Below, in pieces: positions 8,937 through 17,557 of a stretch of 64,000 bases of DNA; the first letter of the stretch is position 1; each line of letters opens with the position of its first letter. The stretch lies in the NCBI RefSeq assembly GCF_025200715.1, contig NZ_CP104144.1:2604001-2668000 (forward strand). The letters are read 5' to 3'. The notes below the pieces were generated by a model that saw only the letters and a program-made list of their open reading frames with translations, had not been told where the DNA came from and searched no databases. The DNA comes from Rhizobium sullae. Its GTDB lineage: Bacteria > Pseudomonadota > Alphaproteobacteria > Rhizobiales > Rhizobiaceae. A program made the position numbers and the translations under genes.

Positions 8937-8959
8937 GGAGGGCAATGGAATTGCCCTCC
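8937..8959 (-). terminator. Hairpin terminator after the SulP gene
   Basis: A perfect 10-base stem, GGAGGGCAAT at 8937-8946 and ATTGCCCTCC at 8950-8959, closes a 3-base loop and starts 10 bases beyond the SulP stop codon on the minus strand. There is no long T run, so termination may be partial. Confidence 0.6.
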
Positions 8960-8968
8960 TACAAACGA

Positions 8969-10498
8969 TCAGGCTGCTTCGGCAGAAAACCGCGCAAATA
9001 GCGGCTTGAGACGGGGATGACGCTCCGCCCGAGGCGGATGAACCTGGACGGTTCGACCGGATTTCGTCTCGCGCCTGAGCCATTCGCTGATGGTCTCTGC
9101 ACTGGTGTGATCCATGAAACGCAGGTGTTTGCCGATGATATTGACTTTGCGGCCTTCGGGCAGCCCTTCGAGCGTGCTGAGTAGCGCCGGCACGTCCTTG
9201 CAGGTGAGCGCTCCGCCCAGTCGGACATGAATTTCATCGTCGACTTCGGAATGCCTGATCGCGAGCTTTCGGCGCAGATAGGGAAGAACTTCGAGGATCG
9301 ACAGCGCCAGGCCGAGCGCCACACCGACCAGCAGGTCCTGCAGGACGACCATGGCCACCGTGACGGCCCAAATTCCAACCGGCATGAGACCATGGTGCTC
9401 GAACAGGTGGCGTACGTGGTGAAGGCTGATCAGCCGCCAGCCGGTGACGAGCAGTACGGCGGCGAGCGCCGTCAATGGTACCATTTCCAGCAATCCCGGC
9501 AAAAGCGCCATCAGGCCCAGGATCCATGCCCCATGCAATACTGCCGAGGTCCGCGTGCGAGCCCCGGCCTGGATATTGGCTGACGAACGGACGATGACAC
9601 CGGTGATAGGCAATCCCCCGAGTAATCCGCAGAGCCCGTTACCGACGCCTTGGGCGAAGAGCTCCTTGTTGAAGCGCGTGCGCTCCCCGTCGTGCATGCG
9701 ATCGACGGCGGCCGCCGAAAGAAGCGTTTCGGCGCTCGCAATGACGGTAATCATCAGAATCGTCAAGATGATGCCGGGCTGCACTAGCTGGGCAAAGCTC
9801 TCGGCCGCCGGTATCGATATGCTCTCTGCCAGTGAGGCAGGCACTTTCACGCGGGCTATCGGGAGGTCAAGTGTGGTAGCCAAGACCGTGGCGGCAGCAA
9901 CGCCGACAAGGGCCCCAGGAAGCGGCGCCAGAAATTTCGGGCGGAATTGTTCCCAGCAGACCATCGCGAGGAGAGCGATGAGACCGACCAGAAGCGCGAC
10001 GGCCTCGTTTGTCACGCTGGTGCCCCACAATCTACCGACGCTCTCGTTGATCGCGGTGATATTCTCGATGCCGCCGGCGGCAGGCCTGGCATCCATGAGC
10101 ACATGGATCTGCCCCAGGATGATCAAAATGCCAATGCCAGCCAGCATGCCGTGAACGACGGCCGGCGAAATTGCTCTGAACCAGGAACCGATCCTTAGGA
10201 AACCCGCTATGATCTGCAGCAAGCCGACAACGAGCAGCACGGGAGCGAGCATGGCAACGCCATACTGTTCGATGAAGCCGAAGACGATGACAGCAAGACC
10301 GGCGGCAGGCCCGGAGACCTGAAGAGGCGAGCCCGCCAGGAGGCCGACGACGAGGCCGCCTATGATACCGGAGATTAGTCCCATAGCCGCAGGCACCCCG
10401 GAGGCGATCGCAATTCCCAGGCAAAGCGGAATGGCGACAAGAAAAACCACCAGAGACGAAGCGAGATCGCGCGAGAAAGCAGAGCCGTTGTTTATCAT
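8969..10498 (-). CDS. SulP-family anion transporter (probable bicarbonate uptake)
   Basis: A 509-residue membrane protein of the SulP/SLC26 family. The N-terminal signature RDLASSLVVFLVAIPLCLG and about ten transmembrane helices are followed by a C-terminal cytoplasmic STAS-like domain from about residue 410. The ATG at 10498 is used because the family motif starts shortly after it; an in-frame upstream start at 10543 would add 15 unrelated residues that overlap the carbonic anhydrase gene. It lies 4 bases downstream of a beta-carbonic anhydrase gene, and this pairing points to bicarbonate or carbonate transport rather than sulfate. Substrate is inferred from context. Confidence 0.9.
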   Translation of the reverse strand: MINNGSAFSRDLASSLVVFLVAIPLCLGIAIASGVPAAMGLISGIIGGLVVGLLAGSPLQVSGPAAGLAVIVFGFIEQYGVAMLAPVLLVVGLLQIIAGFLRIGSWFRAISPAVVHGMLAGIGILIILGQIHVLMDARPAAGGIENITAINESVGRLWGTSVTNEAVALLVGLIALLAMVCWEQFRPKFLAPLPGALVGVAAATVLATTLDLPIARVKVPASLAESISIPAAESFAQLVQPGIILTILMITVIASAETLLSAAAVDRMHDGERTRFNKELFAQGVGNGLCGLLGGLPITGVIVRSSANIQAGARTRTSAVLHGAWILGLMALLPGLLEMVPLTALAAVLLVTGWRLISLHHVRHLFEHHGLMPVGIWAVTVAMVVLQDLLVGVALGLALSILEVLPYLRRKLAIRHSEVDDEIHVRLGGALTCKDVPALLSTLEGLPEGRKVNIIGKHLRFMDHTSAETISEWLRRETKSGRTVQVHPPRAERHPRLKPLFARFSAEAA

Positions 10499-10502
10499 GG
10501 CG

Positions 10503-11207
10503 TTACTCCCCGGCAAGCGTTGCAGCGGCCCGCGGCATGACATGCGGGTGATCTCGTCCTATGACGGCGACCGGCAGCGGCTCGCCCTCTTGCACATCGG
10601 TAAATGTCGCCAAGACCCCGTCATAGACCTGGACCTCGCCCGTTCCAATGTCGAAGAACCAGCCGTGCAGCGTGATTTCGTTGGTCGCGAGTTTTGCAGC
10701 CACCGCTGGATGGGTCTTCAAGTGGTCGAGCTGAACGACGACGTTTTCCATCGCTACAGCCCGCACGCGGTCAGCTTCGGAAAGGTCGTCAGGATAGGCC
10801 TGGCAAACAATCGAATAGGCAGCGTGGCTGTGCCGCAGCCAGGCTGCGACATTCGGCATTGGTTCCAGCATTGCTGGGTGGCACAACCCTTTCATCGCCC
10901 CGCAATCTGAGTGACCGCAGACAACAATGTCGCTGACGCCGAGGGCTAGGATGGCATATTCGATTGCGGAAGAGACGCCGCCATTGAGGGTCGAGAAGGG
11001 GGGAACAATATTGCCGGCATTGCGGCAGACGAAGAGATCGCCGGGACCGGACTGTGTTATCGTTTCCGGCATCACCCGGCTGTCGGCGCAAGATATCATC
11101 AGGGCATGTGGCTGCTGGCCTTCGCGCGCGAGCTTGCGGTAAAGCGCCGAATGACTCGGGAATACGGCGCCGCGGAAGCTGGAGATACCTTTCAGGAGAT
11201 CACCCAT
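10503..11207 (-). CDS. Beta-class carbonic anhydrase
   Basis: A 234-residue cytoplasmic zinc enzyme that interconverts CO2 and bicarbonate. The zinc ligands and catalytic dyad are all visible: Cys40, Asp42 and Arg44 in SCADSR, and His99 and Cys102 in CGHSDCGAMKG. The length and the central RNAGNIVPP motif fit the bacterial beta class. It is the first gene of a two-gene operon with the SulP transporter, separated by 4 bases, which suggests a combined inorganic-carbon capture or pH-balance module. Confidence 0.95.
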   Translation of the reverse strand: MGDLLKGISSFRGAVFPSHSALYRKLAREGQQPHALMISCADSRVMPETITQSGPGDLFVCRNAGNIVPPFSTLNGGVSSAIEYAILALGVSDIVVCGHSDCGAMKGLCHPAMLEPMPNVAAWLRHSHAAYSIVCQAYPDDLSEADRVRAVAMENVVVQLDHLKTHPAVAAKLATNEITLHGWFFDIGTGEVQVYDGVLATFTDVQEGEPLPVAVIGRDHPHVMPRAAATLAGE

Positions 11208-11439
11208 ATTTTCGGATCCTCTTTCTGGCCGGACGTCGGACTGGGAGGAGCACGTCTCTCATCCGGCGGGTTGCAAAAGCGATCTGTTCGCAGATGCACA
11301 ATAAAGGGAGAGAAGAGATCAAAAACAGAGCCACGCAGCATATTGCGGCGCAACATTTTTCAATAAAACGTGATTTACGCAATCCTAGATGGCATTTATC
11401 TCAACGCCGAACCCTTGGATCACTGAGAAAACTCGCGTA
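11208..11439. other. Intergenic stretch upstream of the carbonic anhydrase gene
   Basis: About 230 bases contain the presumed promoter of the carbonic anhydrase-SulP operon and an A/T-rich block near 11330-11370. No gene is visible. Confidence 0.4.
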
Positions 11440-11928
11440 GGCGGGCCTGAGCGAGCATCAAACGACTAGTCACTCGTCCGCAGAGATGGCGCGCCGCTCT
11501 CAGAGCTGGCGGGACGCCTCCGGCTGTCAGGCGGATTTCGCCGGGCCTGAATTCGGGCAGCTTCTCCACGGTCTCGCTCCGCCCAAGAGCCTCGGCAGCC
11601 GAGGCAAGCCCTCACAGCGGCCGGGCAATGCGATTGCTAGTGAAGACACCGATGACCAAAAGCACGATGGTTGTTATCCCGAGCGAGAACAGCGATTGCG
11701 TGTTCCACTGGCAAGCAGGACTTCCTGGCGAAGGGGAGCAGGCAGGGATTCGAGCAGGCTCGCAGGCAATGCGGTGCGGCTGAAGAACTCGCCCCTGGTG
11801 GCCGCCCGCAGGGCCTCGTCGCGCTCGCCCCAGGAGATAAGGAATGCAAGGGCCTGCGATACGACGGGCGCAAGCAGCATGAATTCGATGAACTGGGCGG
11901 CGAGGCTCCTTTTCCACCATAGCATCAT
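11440..11928 (-). pseudogene. Sensor histidine kinase, decayed (N-terminus, TM2 and HAMP only)
   Basis: The reading frame starts at 11928 with ATG overlapping the response-regulator stop (ATGA), as an intact kinase partner would. It encodes a first membrane segment (AAQFIEFMLLAPVV) and part of a sensor region, then loses frame. In another frame from about 11700 the second membrane helix and HAMP entry appear (LGITTIVLLVIGVFTSNRIA), then an in-frame TGA, then further HAMP sequence (LASAAEALGRSETVEKLPE). Most of the sensor domain is deleted, and no dimerisation His box or ATPase domain can be found downstream. The product cannot be a kinase. Confidence 0.8.
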
Positions 11929-12647
11929 CCGGATGCCACCTCTGCAGAAAAGCGGTAGCCGCCGCCCCAGTGGGTCTTGATGATGGCGGGATTTTTCGGA
12001 TCGAACTCGATCTTCTTGCGCAAGCGGCTGACTTGGTTGTCGATGCTGCGATCGAAAAAATCTGCGGTGCGGCCGACGGTCAGATCGAGAAGTTGGTCAC
12101 GGCTGAGGACGAGGCCCGGATGTTCCAGGAAGGCCTTGAGCAGGCGAAACTCCGCGATGCTGAGCGCGATGCCGACGCCGTCCTCGCCGATCAGCTCTCG
12201 GCGCCCGACATCGAGCCGCCATTGATCGAAGGTCACGGTTTTCGACTTGATCGTCTCGCGCTGCTGCTGCGGCAGGCTGTTGACCCTGCGCAGCACGGCC
12301 CTGATGCGCGCCAGAAGCTCACGCGGGTTGAAGGGCTTGGTAAGATAGTCGTCGGCGCCGAGCTCCAGTCCGATGATGCGGTCGGTATCGTCCGCCATCG
12401 CCGTCAGGAAGATGATCGGTATCTCCATCGTGCCGCGCAGCTGGCGACAGACTGATAGACCATCCTCCCCCGGCATCATGATATCGAGAACGATCAGGTC
12501 CGGGGCGCCACGTTCGACGATGCGCCGAAGAGCCGCGCCGCTTTCGGCGACGCTGACGTGGTAGCCCTGCTGGGAAAGATATTTGCCGACGAGGTCACGG
12601 ATGTCCCGGTGATCGTCTACGACGACGATATGGTGTGCCGTTTGCAT
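11925..12647 (-). CDS. OmpR-family response regulator
   Basis: A 240-residue two-component response regulator. The receiver domain has the acidic pair DD (11-12), the phosphoacceptor Asp55 in LIVLDIMMPG, Thr82 and Lys104 (TKPF). The C-terminal winged helix (about 140-235) ends with the typical THWGGGYRF. The ATG at 12647 is chosen over an in-frame upstream start at 12728, whose extra 27 residues are not conserved in kind. Its partner kinase directly downstream is a pseudogene, so the protein must now be phosphorylated by another kinase or small phosphodonor, or be on its way out. Confidence 0.93.
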   Translation of the reverse strand: MQTAHHIVVVDDHRDIRDLVGKYLSQQGYHVSVAESGAALRRIVERGAPDLIVLDIMMPGEDGLSVCRQLRGTMEIPIIFLTAMADDTDRIIGLELGADDYLTKPFNPRELLARIRAVLRRVNSLPQQQRETIKSKTVTFDQWRLDVGRRELIGEDGVGIALSIAEFRLLKAFLEHPGLVLSRDQLLDLTVGRTADFFDRSIDNQVSRLRKKIEFDPKNPAIIKTHWGGGYRFSAEVASG

Positions 12648-13011
12648 AGAGCGCCTCACGCAAGGAATGAAGATATGAACGGCAATATAAAGTGACGGAA
12701 AAATCCGGCACCTCCAAAAGTGTATCAAAGTTTGCCGAAACCGGCGATCCGGTTACCTGACGAATGCCCGCCATTCCAAGGAATAGCCTGAACTGGCGGG
12801 TCCGTCTTCGGTCTCGTCTAAGCTTGAATGAAGACATGTCCGGACGGCTTGAGACATTTCGCGACAATTCCCTACCCGTCTGGCACATCTCTGCGACAAA
12901 CCGCCCTTAGCCTGCAAGCGTCGAAACGATCTGCATCGAAGCAGCCGTTCATCCGCATCCGTGCAGTCCCAAGTCCCAACTATGCAGGACGCAATGACAC
13001 AAGGACTTTCA
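12648..13011. other. Divergent promoter region
   Basis: The 364 bases between the divergent response-regulator and cytochrome genes hold no supported gene. Short plus-strand open frames run through it but lack motifs. Both promoters must lie here. Confidence 0.45.
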
Positions 13012-13401
13012 ATGAAACCAATCTGTCTCGGCTCAATGCTGGTGTTCTCCCTGTCGCTGGCGGCTGGCGGCCGGAGCCTGGCGCAGGAGCCGGTCAATCC
13101 GGTGGGCGAACGGCTGTTCCGCACCCGTTGCGGCACCTGCCACAGTGTCAACATCGGCGAAAACCGGATGGGGCCGCATCTTTCCGGCCTTCTCGGTCGG
13201 TCGGCGGGAACCATTGAAGGCGCACGCTACTCGAAAGCGCTCGGCGGGTCCGGCATCGTCTGGGACGAGGAGAGGCTGCAGGCCTTTCTGGCCAATCCGC
13301 GGCAAGTCGTTCCCGGCACGACGATGACCGTCACTATTCGTGACGAGGCGCAGCGATCGGCGATCATCGCCTATCTGCGCAGGCTTTCCTCCGTCGACTA
13401 A
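13012..13401 (+). CDS. Periplasmic c-type cytochrome
   Basis: A 129-residue class I cytochrome c. A Sec signal peptide precedes SLAQEP, and one haem site CGTCH lies at residues 40-44, with MGPHLSGLLGRSAG and a later PGTTM (candidate axial Met) as in cytochrome c550/c2 types. The ATG at 13012 has AAGGAC upstream and gives a proper signal sequence; an in-frame start at 12961 does not. The gene heads a cluster with an iron-sulfur subunit and a molybdopterin hydroxylase, so it is the likely electron acceptor of that periplasmic enzyme. Confidence 0.92.
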   Translation: MKPICLGSMLVFSLSLAAGGRSLAQEPVNPVGERLFRTRCGTCHSVNIGENRMGPHLSGLLGRSAGTIEGARYSKALGGSGIVWDEERLQAFLANPRQVVPGTTMTVTIRDEAQRSAIIAYLRRLSSVD

Positions 13402-13509
13402 AGCGCATGCGCCGGGCGGGGAAAAGACGGAGCGGAAGCTCCAGTAGCAGCCCGAGATCGGATCGTCCGCTCTCAGGCAATTCAAACTCCAACCAGAAGT
13501 GAGGCATTC

Positions 13510-13680
13510 ATGAAGAATTTTCTCATCGCATCGGCAGCCTCCGTCGGCCTTCTTGTGGCCGCAGGCAATGCCTTGGCCCAAGGGTCCGGTTGCACGCGGC
13601 TCCCGTCCGCCAGCTCGCAATCGCAGCCGGCTCCCCCGGCCGACCAGTCTGGCTCGGACGGGCAGCGCAACGCCAGCTGA
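13510..13680 (+). CDS. Small secreted peptide, function unknown
   Basis: A 56-residue open frame starts with ATG at 13510 and encodes a textbook signal peptide ([19 protein letters not shown]) with a cleavage site after ALA. The mature part is about 35 residues, one Cys, rich in Ser, Gln and Pro, with no recognised fold. It sits between the cytochrome and the iron-sulfur subunit genes in the same direction, about 100 bases from each. A role in maturation of or electron transfer to the hydroxylase is only a guess from position. Confidence 0.55.
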   Translation: MKNFLIASAASVGLLVAAGNALAQGSGCTRLPSASSQSQPAPPADQSGSDGQRNAS

Positions 13681-13775
13681 CCAGGATACCACCCCTGCAT
13701 CCTGATCGAGCGGCACGCGATGGCGGGAAATCCGCCATCGCATCTTGGACTTCTTTCAAGAGATTGGAGCATGTG

Positions 13776-14246
13776 ATGGTTCAACTCACCATTAACGGCG
13801 TGGCCCGCGATATCGACGTGGATCCTGAAACGCCTCTTTTATGGGTTTTGCGTGAACAGGCCGGCCTGACCGGCACCAAGTTCGGCTGTGGCATTGCGCA
13901 ATGCGGCGCATGCACGGTGCACATCGACGGCGTCGCCACGCGCTCCTGCGCTATGCCGGTCAGCGCGATCGACGCAGCCCAGGAGATCGTCACGATCGAA
14001 GGGCTTTCCCCGGAGGGCTCCCATCCGGTCCAGCAGGCATGGCTCGCGCTCGACGTGCCGCAATGCGGCTACTGTCAGGCCGGCATGATCATGGCGGCCA
14101 CTGCCCTGCTGAACACGACTCCGAACCCAACGGATGACGATATCAACGCGGAAATCACAAATATCTGCCGCTGCGGCACCTATAACCGGGTGCGGGCCGC
14201 GATCAAGCTCGCCGCTGCAAACAGCAGTGCCGCGCAGAAAGGCTGA
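13776..14246 (+). CDS. iorA: (2Fe-2S) small subunit of a molybdenum hydroxylase (IorA-like)
   Basis: A 156-residue xanthine-oxidase-family iron-sulfur subunit. The plant-ferredoxin-like cluster uses Cys38, Cys43, Cys46 and Cys58, and the second cluster uses Cys97, Cys100, Cys131 and Cys133 (CGYCQAGM and [10 protein letters not shown]). Length and lack of a signal peptide fit isoquinoline 1-oxidoreductase alpha or related periplasmic aldehyde dehydrogenases, whose small subunit is exported as a passenger of the Tat-targeted large subunit. The ATG at 13776 directly precedes the conserved MVQLTINGV start. The large-subunit gene follows 10 bases later. Confidence 0.92.
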   Translation: MVQLTINGVARDIDVDPETPLLWVLREQAGLTGTKFGCGIAQCGACTVHIDGVATRSCAMPVSAIDAAQEIVTIEGLSPEGSHPVQQAWLALDVPQCGYCQAGMIMAATALLNTTPNPTDDDINAEITNICRCGTYNRVRAAIKLAAANSSAAQKG

Positions 14247-14256
14247 GGGTAGAACG

Positions 14257-16431
14257 ATGAATGTGGTCACGCTATCACGCCGCAAGTTTCTGATTGGTAC
14301 GGCCGCGGCGGCCGGCGGATTTTCACTCGGCTTTCAGATTCCGCTACCGGCAAATGCCGAGCAGGCGGCATCGGATATATTGCCGGAAGTCAACGCCTGG
14401 GTTCTGATCCATCCGGACGACACCGTCGTCATCCGCATCGCCCGCTCGGAAATGGGACAAGGCACGCTCACGGGACTGGCGCAGCTCGTCGTCGAAGAGC
14501 TCGAATGCGACTGGTCCAAGGTTACGACCGAATATCCGACCCCTGGGGAGAGCCTTCGACGCGAGCGCGTCTGGGGTAGTTTCTCGACCGGGGGCAGCCA
14601 GGGAATTCGCGGCTCGCACGAATACGTCAGGCAAGGCGGAGCTGCCGCACGCGAAATGCTTGTTGCAGCCGCCGCCAGCACCTGGAATGTTCCGCGTTCC
14701 GAATGTTCCGTTCAGAACGGCATCATCACCCATCCCGCTTCCGGACGTACGACGCCTTATGGCGCCGTGGCGACGCTTGCCACGCAGATGCCAGTTCCGA
14801 GCGCGATCGCGCTCAAGGACCCGAAGGACTGGAAGATTGCCGGCAAGCCGCTTCCGCGCCTTGATACCGCCGACAAGCTCACCGGAAGGCAGATCTACGG
14901 CGCCGATGTTCAACTTCCCGGAATGCTGAACGCCTCGGTGAAGGCCTGCCCGGTGTTCGGTGGCAAGATTGCAAGCTTCGATGCCGCCGCCGTCTCGGCG
15001 AGGCCGGGCGTGCGCAAGGTCGTGCAGGTCGATGAGGCAACCGTGGCCGTGGTTGCCGAGACCTGGTGGCAGGCGCAATCGGCGCTCAACGCACTTCCGA
15101 TCGTCTGGGACGATGGTCCGAACAAAGCCGTTACGAGCGCCTCCATCGCCGCAATGCTCGCCGAAGGCCTCGATGCAGACGACGCGTTCCTCGGCACTTC
15201 GACAGGCGATGCGCCCGCAGCACTTCAGGAAGCAGCACGGGTCGTCACGGCAACCTATTCCTTCCCCTATCAAGCCCATGCCACGATGGAGCCGATGAAT
15301 GCGACAGCACGGTATACGCCAGACAGATGCGAGGTGTGGGTGCCGACACAAAACGGCGAAAGCAGCCTTGCGAACGTGGCGGAAGCCTCCGGCCTGCCGA
15401 TCGGACAATGCGAGGTCTACAAGCTGCATCTCGGCGGCGGCTTTGGCCGGCGCGGCTCCAACGAATCCTACGTCCGCCAAGCGGTTACGATCGCCAAGGA
15501 GTTTCCAGGCACGCCGGTGAAGCTGATCTGGTCGCGTGAGGAGGACATGCTGCACGGCTCCTATCACCCGACGACGCAGTGCAGGATGCGGGCCGCACTC
15601 GATGCCGACGGCAATCTGACGGCGCTTCACATGCGCATCAGCGGTCAGTCTATCCTCTCTTCGCTCCGTCCGCAGATGTTTCGCGAGAACGGTCACGACC
15701 CAATCGTGTTCCAGGGGCTGAACGCCAGCGGTAGCGAGGGTGTCTTTGGCTACACCATCGCCAATCTCCTCATCGACCATGCCATGCGCAATCCTCCCGT
15801 ACCACCCGGCTTCTGGCGTGGCGTAAACCTCAACCAGAATGCCTTCTACGTGGAAAGCTTTTTGGACGAACTTGCCCATGCGGCCGGAACCGATCCCCTC
15901 GATTTCCGCCGTAAGCTTATGGCTGACCATCCGAAGCATCTGGCGGTTCTGGAGGCCGTCGCCGAACGCATCGGCTGGGAAACGCCGGCGCCGCAAGGCA
16001 TATACCGTGGCCTTGCGCAGATCATGGGTTTTGCCAGCTATGTCGCTGCAGCCGCGGAAATCTCCATCACCGACGGACAGTTGAAGATCCACCGCATCGT
16101 CGCCGCGACGGACCCCGGACATATCGTCAACCCCGCCCAGGCCGAACGCCAGGTCGAAGGGTCCTTCGTTTACGGTCTCTCCGCCTGCCTCTACGGCGAA
16201 TGCACCATCAATGGCGGCCGCGTTGAACAGGAGAATTTCGACACCTACGAGGTGATGCGGATGGAGCAGATGCCGGCGGTCGAGACAATCATCATGCCGT
16301 CCGGTGGCTTCTGGGGTGGCGTTGGCGAGCCGACCATCGCCGTCGCCGGCCCGGCCGTCCTGAACGCCGTCTTCGCCGCTACTGGCAAACGGATCCGGCA
16401 ACTGCCGCTGAAGAACAATAGCCTTTCATAA
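14257..16431 (+). CDS. iorB: Molybdopterin-binding large subunit, Tat-exported (IorB-like)
   Basis: A 724-residue molybdenum hydroxylase large subunit. A twin-arginine signal (SRRKFLIGTAAAAGG, Arg8-Arg9) sends the folded complex to the periplasm. Molybdenum-cofactor regions are visible as EMGQGTLTGLAQ near 65, LHLGGGFGRRG near 390, and the C-terminal GEPTIAVAGPAVLNAV with the catalytic glutamate near residue 690. The ATG at 14257 is chosen because it begins the Tat signal; an earlier in-frame start lies inside iorA. With IorA and the cytochrome it would oxidise an aldehyde or N-heterocycle and pass electrons to the respiratory chain. Substrate is unknown. Confidence 0.93.
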   Translation: MNVVTLSRRKFLIGTAAAAGGFSLGFQIPLPANAEQAASDILPEVNAWVLIHPDDTVVIRIARSEMGQGTLTGLAQLVVEELECDWSKVTTEYPTPGESLRRERVWGSFSTGGSQGIRGSHEYVRQGGAAAREMLVAAAASTWNVPRSECSVQNGIITHPASGRTTPYGAVATLATQMPVPSAIALKDPKDWKIAGKPLPRLDTADKLTGRQIYGADVQLPGMLNASVKACPVFGGKIASFDAAAVSARPGVRKVVQVDEATVAVVAETWWQAQSALNALPIVWDDGPNKAVTSASIAAMLAEGLDADDAFLGTSTGDAPAALQEAARVVTATYSFPYQAHATMEPMNATARYTPDRCEVWVPTQNGESSLANVAEASGLPIGQCEVYKLHLGGGFGRRGSNESYVRQAVTIAKEFPGTPVKLIWSREEDMLHGSYHPTTQCRMRAALDADGNLTALHMRISGQSILSSLRPQMFRENGHDPIVFQGLNASGSEGVFGYTIANLLIDHAMRNPPVPPGFWRGVNLNQNAFYVESFLDELAHAAGTDPLDFRRKLMADHPKHLAVLEAVAERIGWETPAPQGIYRGLAQIMGFASYVAAAAEISITDGQLKIHRIVAATDPGHIVNPAQAERQVEGSFVYGLSACLYGECTINGGRVEQENFDTYEVMRMEQMPAVETIIMPSGGFWGGVGEPTIAVAGPAVLNAVFAATGKRIRQLPLKNNSLS

Positions 16432-16535
16432 ACAAGGGGATATGCAGCCTTTTACAAGGGAAAAGGGGTTCCGCAACGAATGCCGGGAGGCCTCTTTGCG
16501 GGCCCAACCTCTAGGATCAACCAAGCGAGTTTGTC
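16432..16535. other. Short intergenic spacer after iorB
   Basis: About 100 bases between the hydroxylase and a doubtful small gene; nothing recognisable. Confidence 0.4.
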
Positions 16536-16877
16536 ATGCGCCACGAAGACAGAGATCAAGAACCGGACTATCTGGAAGAGTATCTGCTCCGCCGTCGGCA
16601 TGCGATATCCGACCAAGTCGTCGGCGTCGCACTTTTCGCATTCTCCATTCTGGCGATGGCGATAGGCTTGGACGCCGCGTCGGTGCGCACGGCTCCGGCC
16701 CCCGTCCAACCTCTGTCGGCATTGGTGACCGCGAGGCCTCCAACGCCCTGCATCGACGACAGGATGCCGGCGGGAGGCCGCTCGGAGGCGATGAGATCGC
16801 GCCATGTTCTGGACCAGAACATCAATACGACGCTCGCCCTTCGCAAAGTGTCGTCGAGATCGATCGCAATCCGCTGA
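16536..16877 (+). CDS. Doubtful small membrane protein
   Basis: An open frame of 113 codons starts with ATG at 16536. Its product begins with a charged segment ([19 protein letters not shown]) followed by one hydrophobic stretch that could span the membrane ([18 protein letters not shown]). Third codon positions are GC-rich, as in the real genes nearby. There is no recognised family, the start lacks a strong ribosome-binding site, and the frame overlaps low-quality sequence next to a gene remnant, so it may not be expressed. Confidence 0.3.
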   Translation: MRHEDRDQEPDYLEEYLLRRRHAISDQVVGVALFAFSILAMAIGLDAASVRTAPAPVQPLSALVTARPPTPCIDDRMPAGGRSEAMRSRHVLDQNINTTLALRKVSSRSIAIR

Positions 16878-16949
16878 CAACTTGGCAGATAGCCGCGTTT
16901 GTTTTGGCCGTTTTGACCCCAACGTGCGCATTGAACATTGACCCCGACC

Positions 16950-17458
16950 TTGGCCCCCATGGCCAGGACGTCACCGACCATCTTTGCAAACCGCACCGTA
17001 ATCGGCAGGCCGTCGTTGAAGTTGCACGAATCTAATTGATTTTGTTGAACCTCATGATGTCGGCAAGAACGTCATCAATTTTGGGCATATTCTTGATGCC
17101 CAAGAGGGTGATGTGAAGCGGGTTTGGTATCTCGGGCCGATATGGGTGTCGAGCTGCGGCACATAGCCATTGGTCCACAGATAGTCGTCTTTTCGTCGAG
17201 GATCGACCCAGTGCCGCGCAGGACCGGATAATCGTCGTCGCGAAACACTTGGTCTCTCCGCCGGTCGTAGGATGCGCACGCCCACGACATTGTCTCCTTG
17301 GGCGCCGCTTGCGAAAACGCGTCCCACTCCTCGTCGTTGGAATAGGTCTGGCCGTGAATGAACTGTTCGCGCAGGGGCTGCGCGTAATTGTCCTGGTGGG
17401 TCTCAAGGACCATCGAAAGGAGCGAGCCTCGCCTCCCGTCGAGATGCTTGTCACGCAC
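16950..17458 (-). pseudogene. Argonaute-like PIWI C-terminal remnant, multiply frameshifted
   Basis: Joining three frames on the minus strand gives one continuous protein-like sequence: VFRDDDYPVLRGTGSILDE, shift near 17185, DDYLWTNGYVPQLDTHIG, shift near 17125, PNPLHITLLG then [12 protein letters not shown], an interruption near 17033, then [20 protein letters not shown]. The order RGT, TNGYVP, PNPL, an I.....L.KIN block and LPIT(V/I)RFA matches the end of the PIWI domain in prokaryotic Argonautes. The N-terminal, PAZ and MID parts are absent; aapP begins about 100 bases away. Family assignment is by pattern memory, not search; the frameshifts are direct observation. Confidence 0.6.
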
Positions 17459-17557
17459 TCAATCGCGGCCTACATAGTCATCTCGCACACTCGATCTGTG
17501 TTTCGTGCCGCGCTTATAGAGCAGCGGCATCGGTTCAACGAAGCTATCAGTCGGAGG

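Noticed and set aside
14344..16401. A 685-codon open frame on the minus strand opposite the molybdenum hydroxylase.
   Set aside because: It is the antisense shadow of iorB, whose sequence has all family motifs; GC-rich genes often leave long open frames on the opposite strand. The product has no coherent domain.
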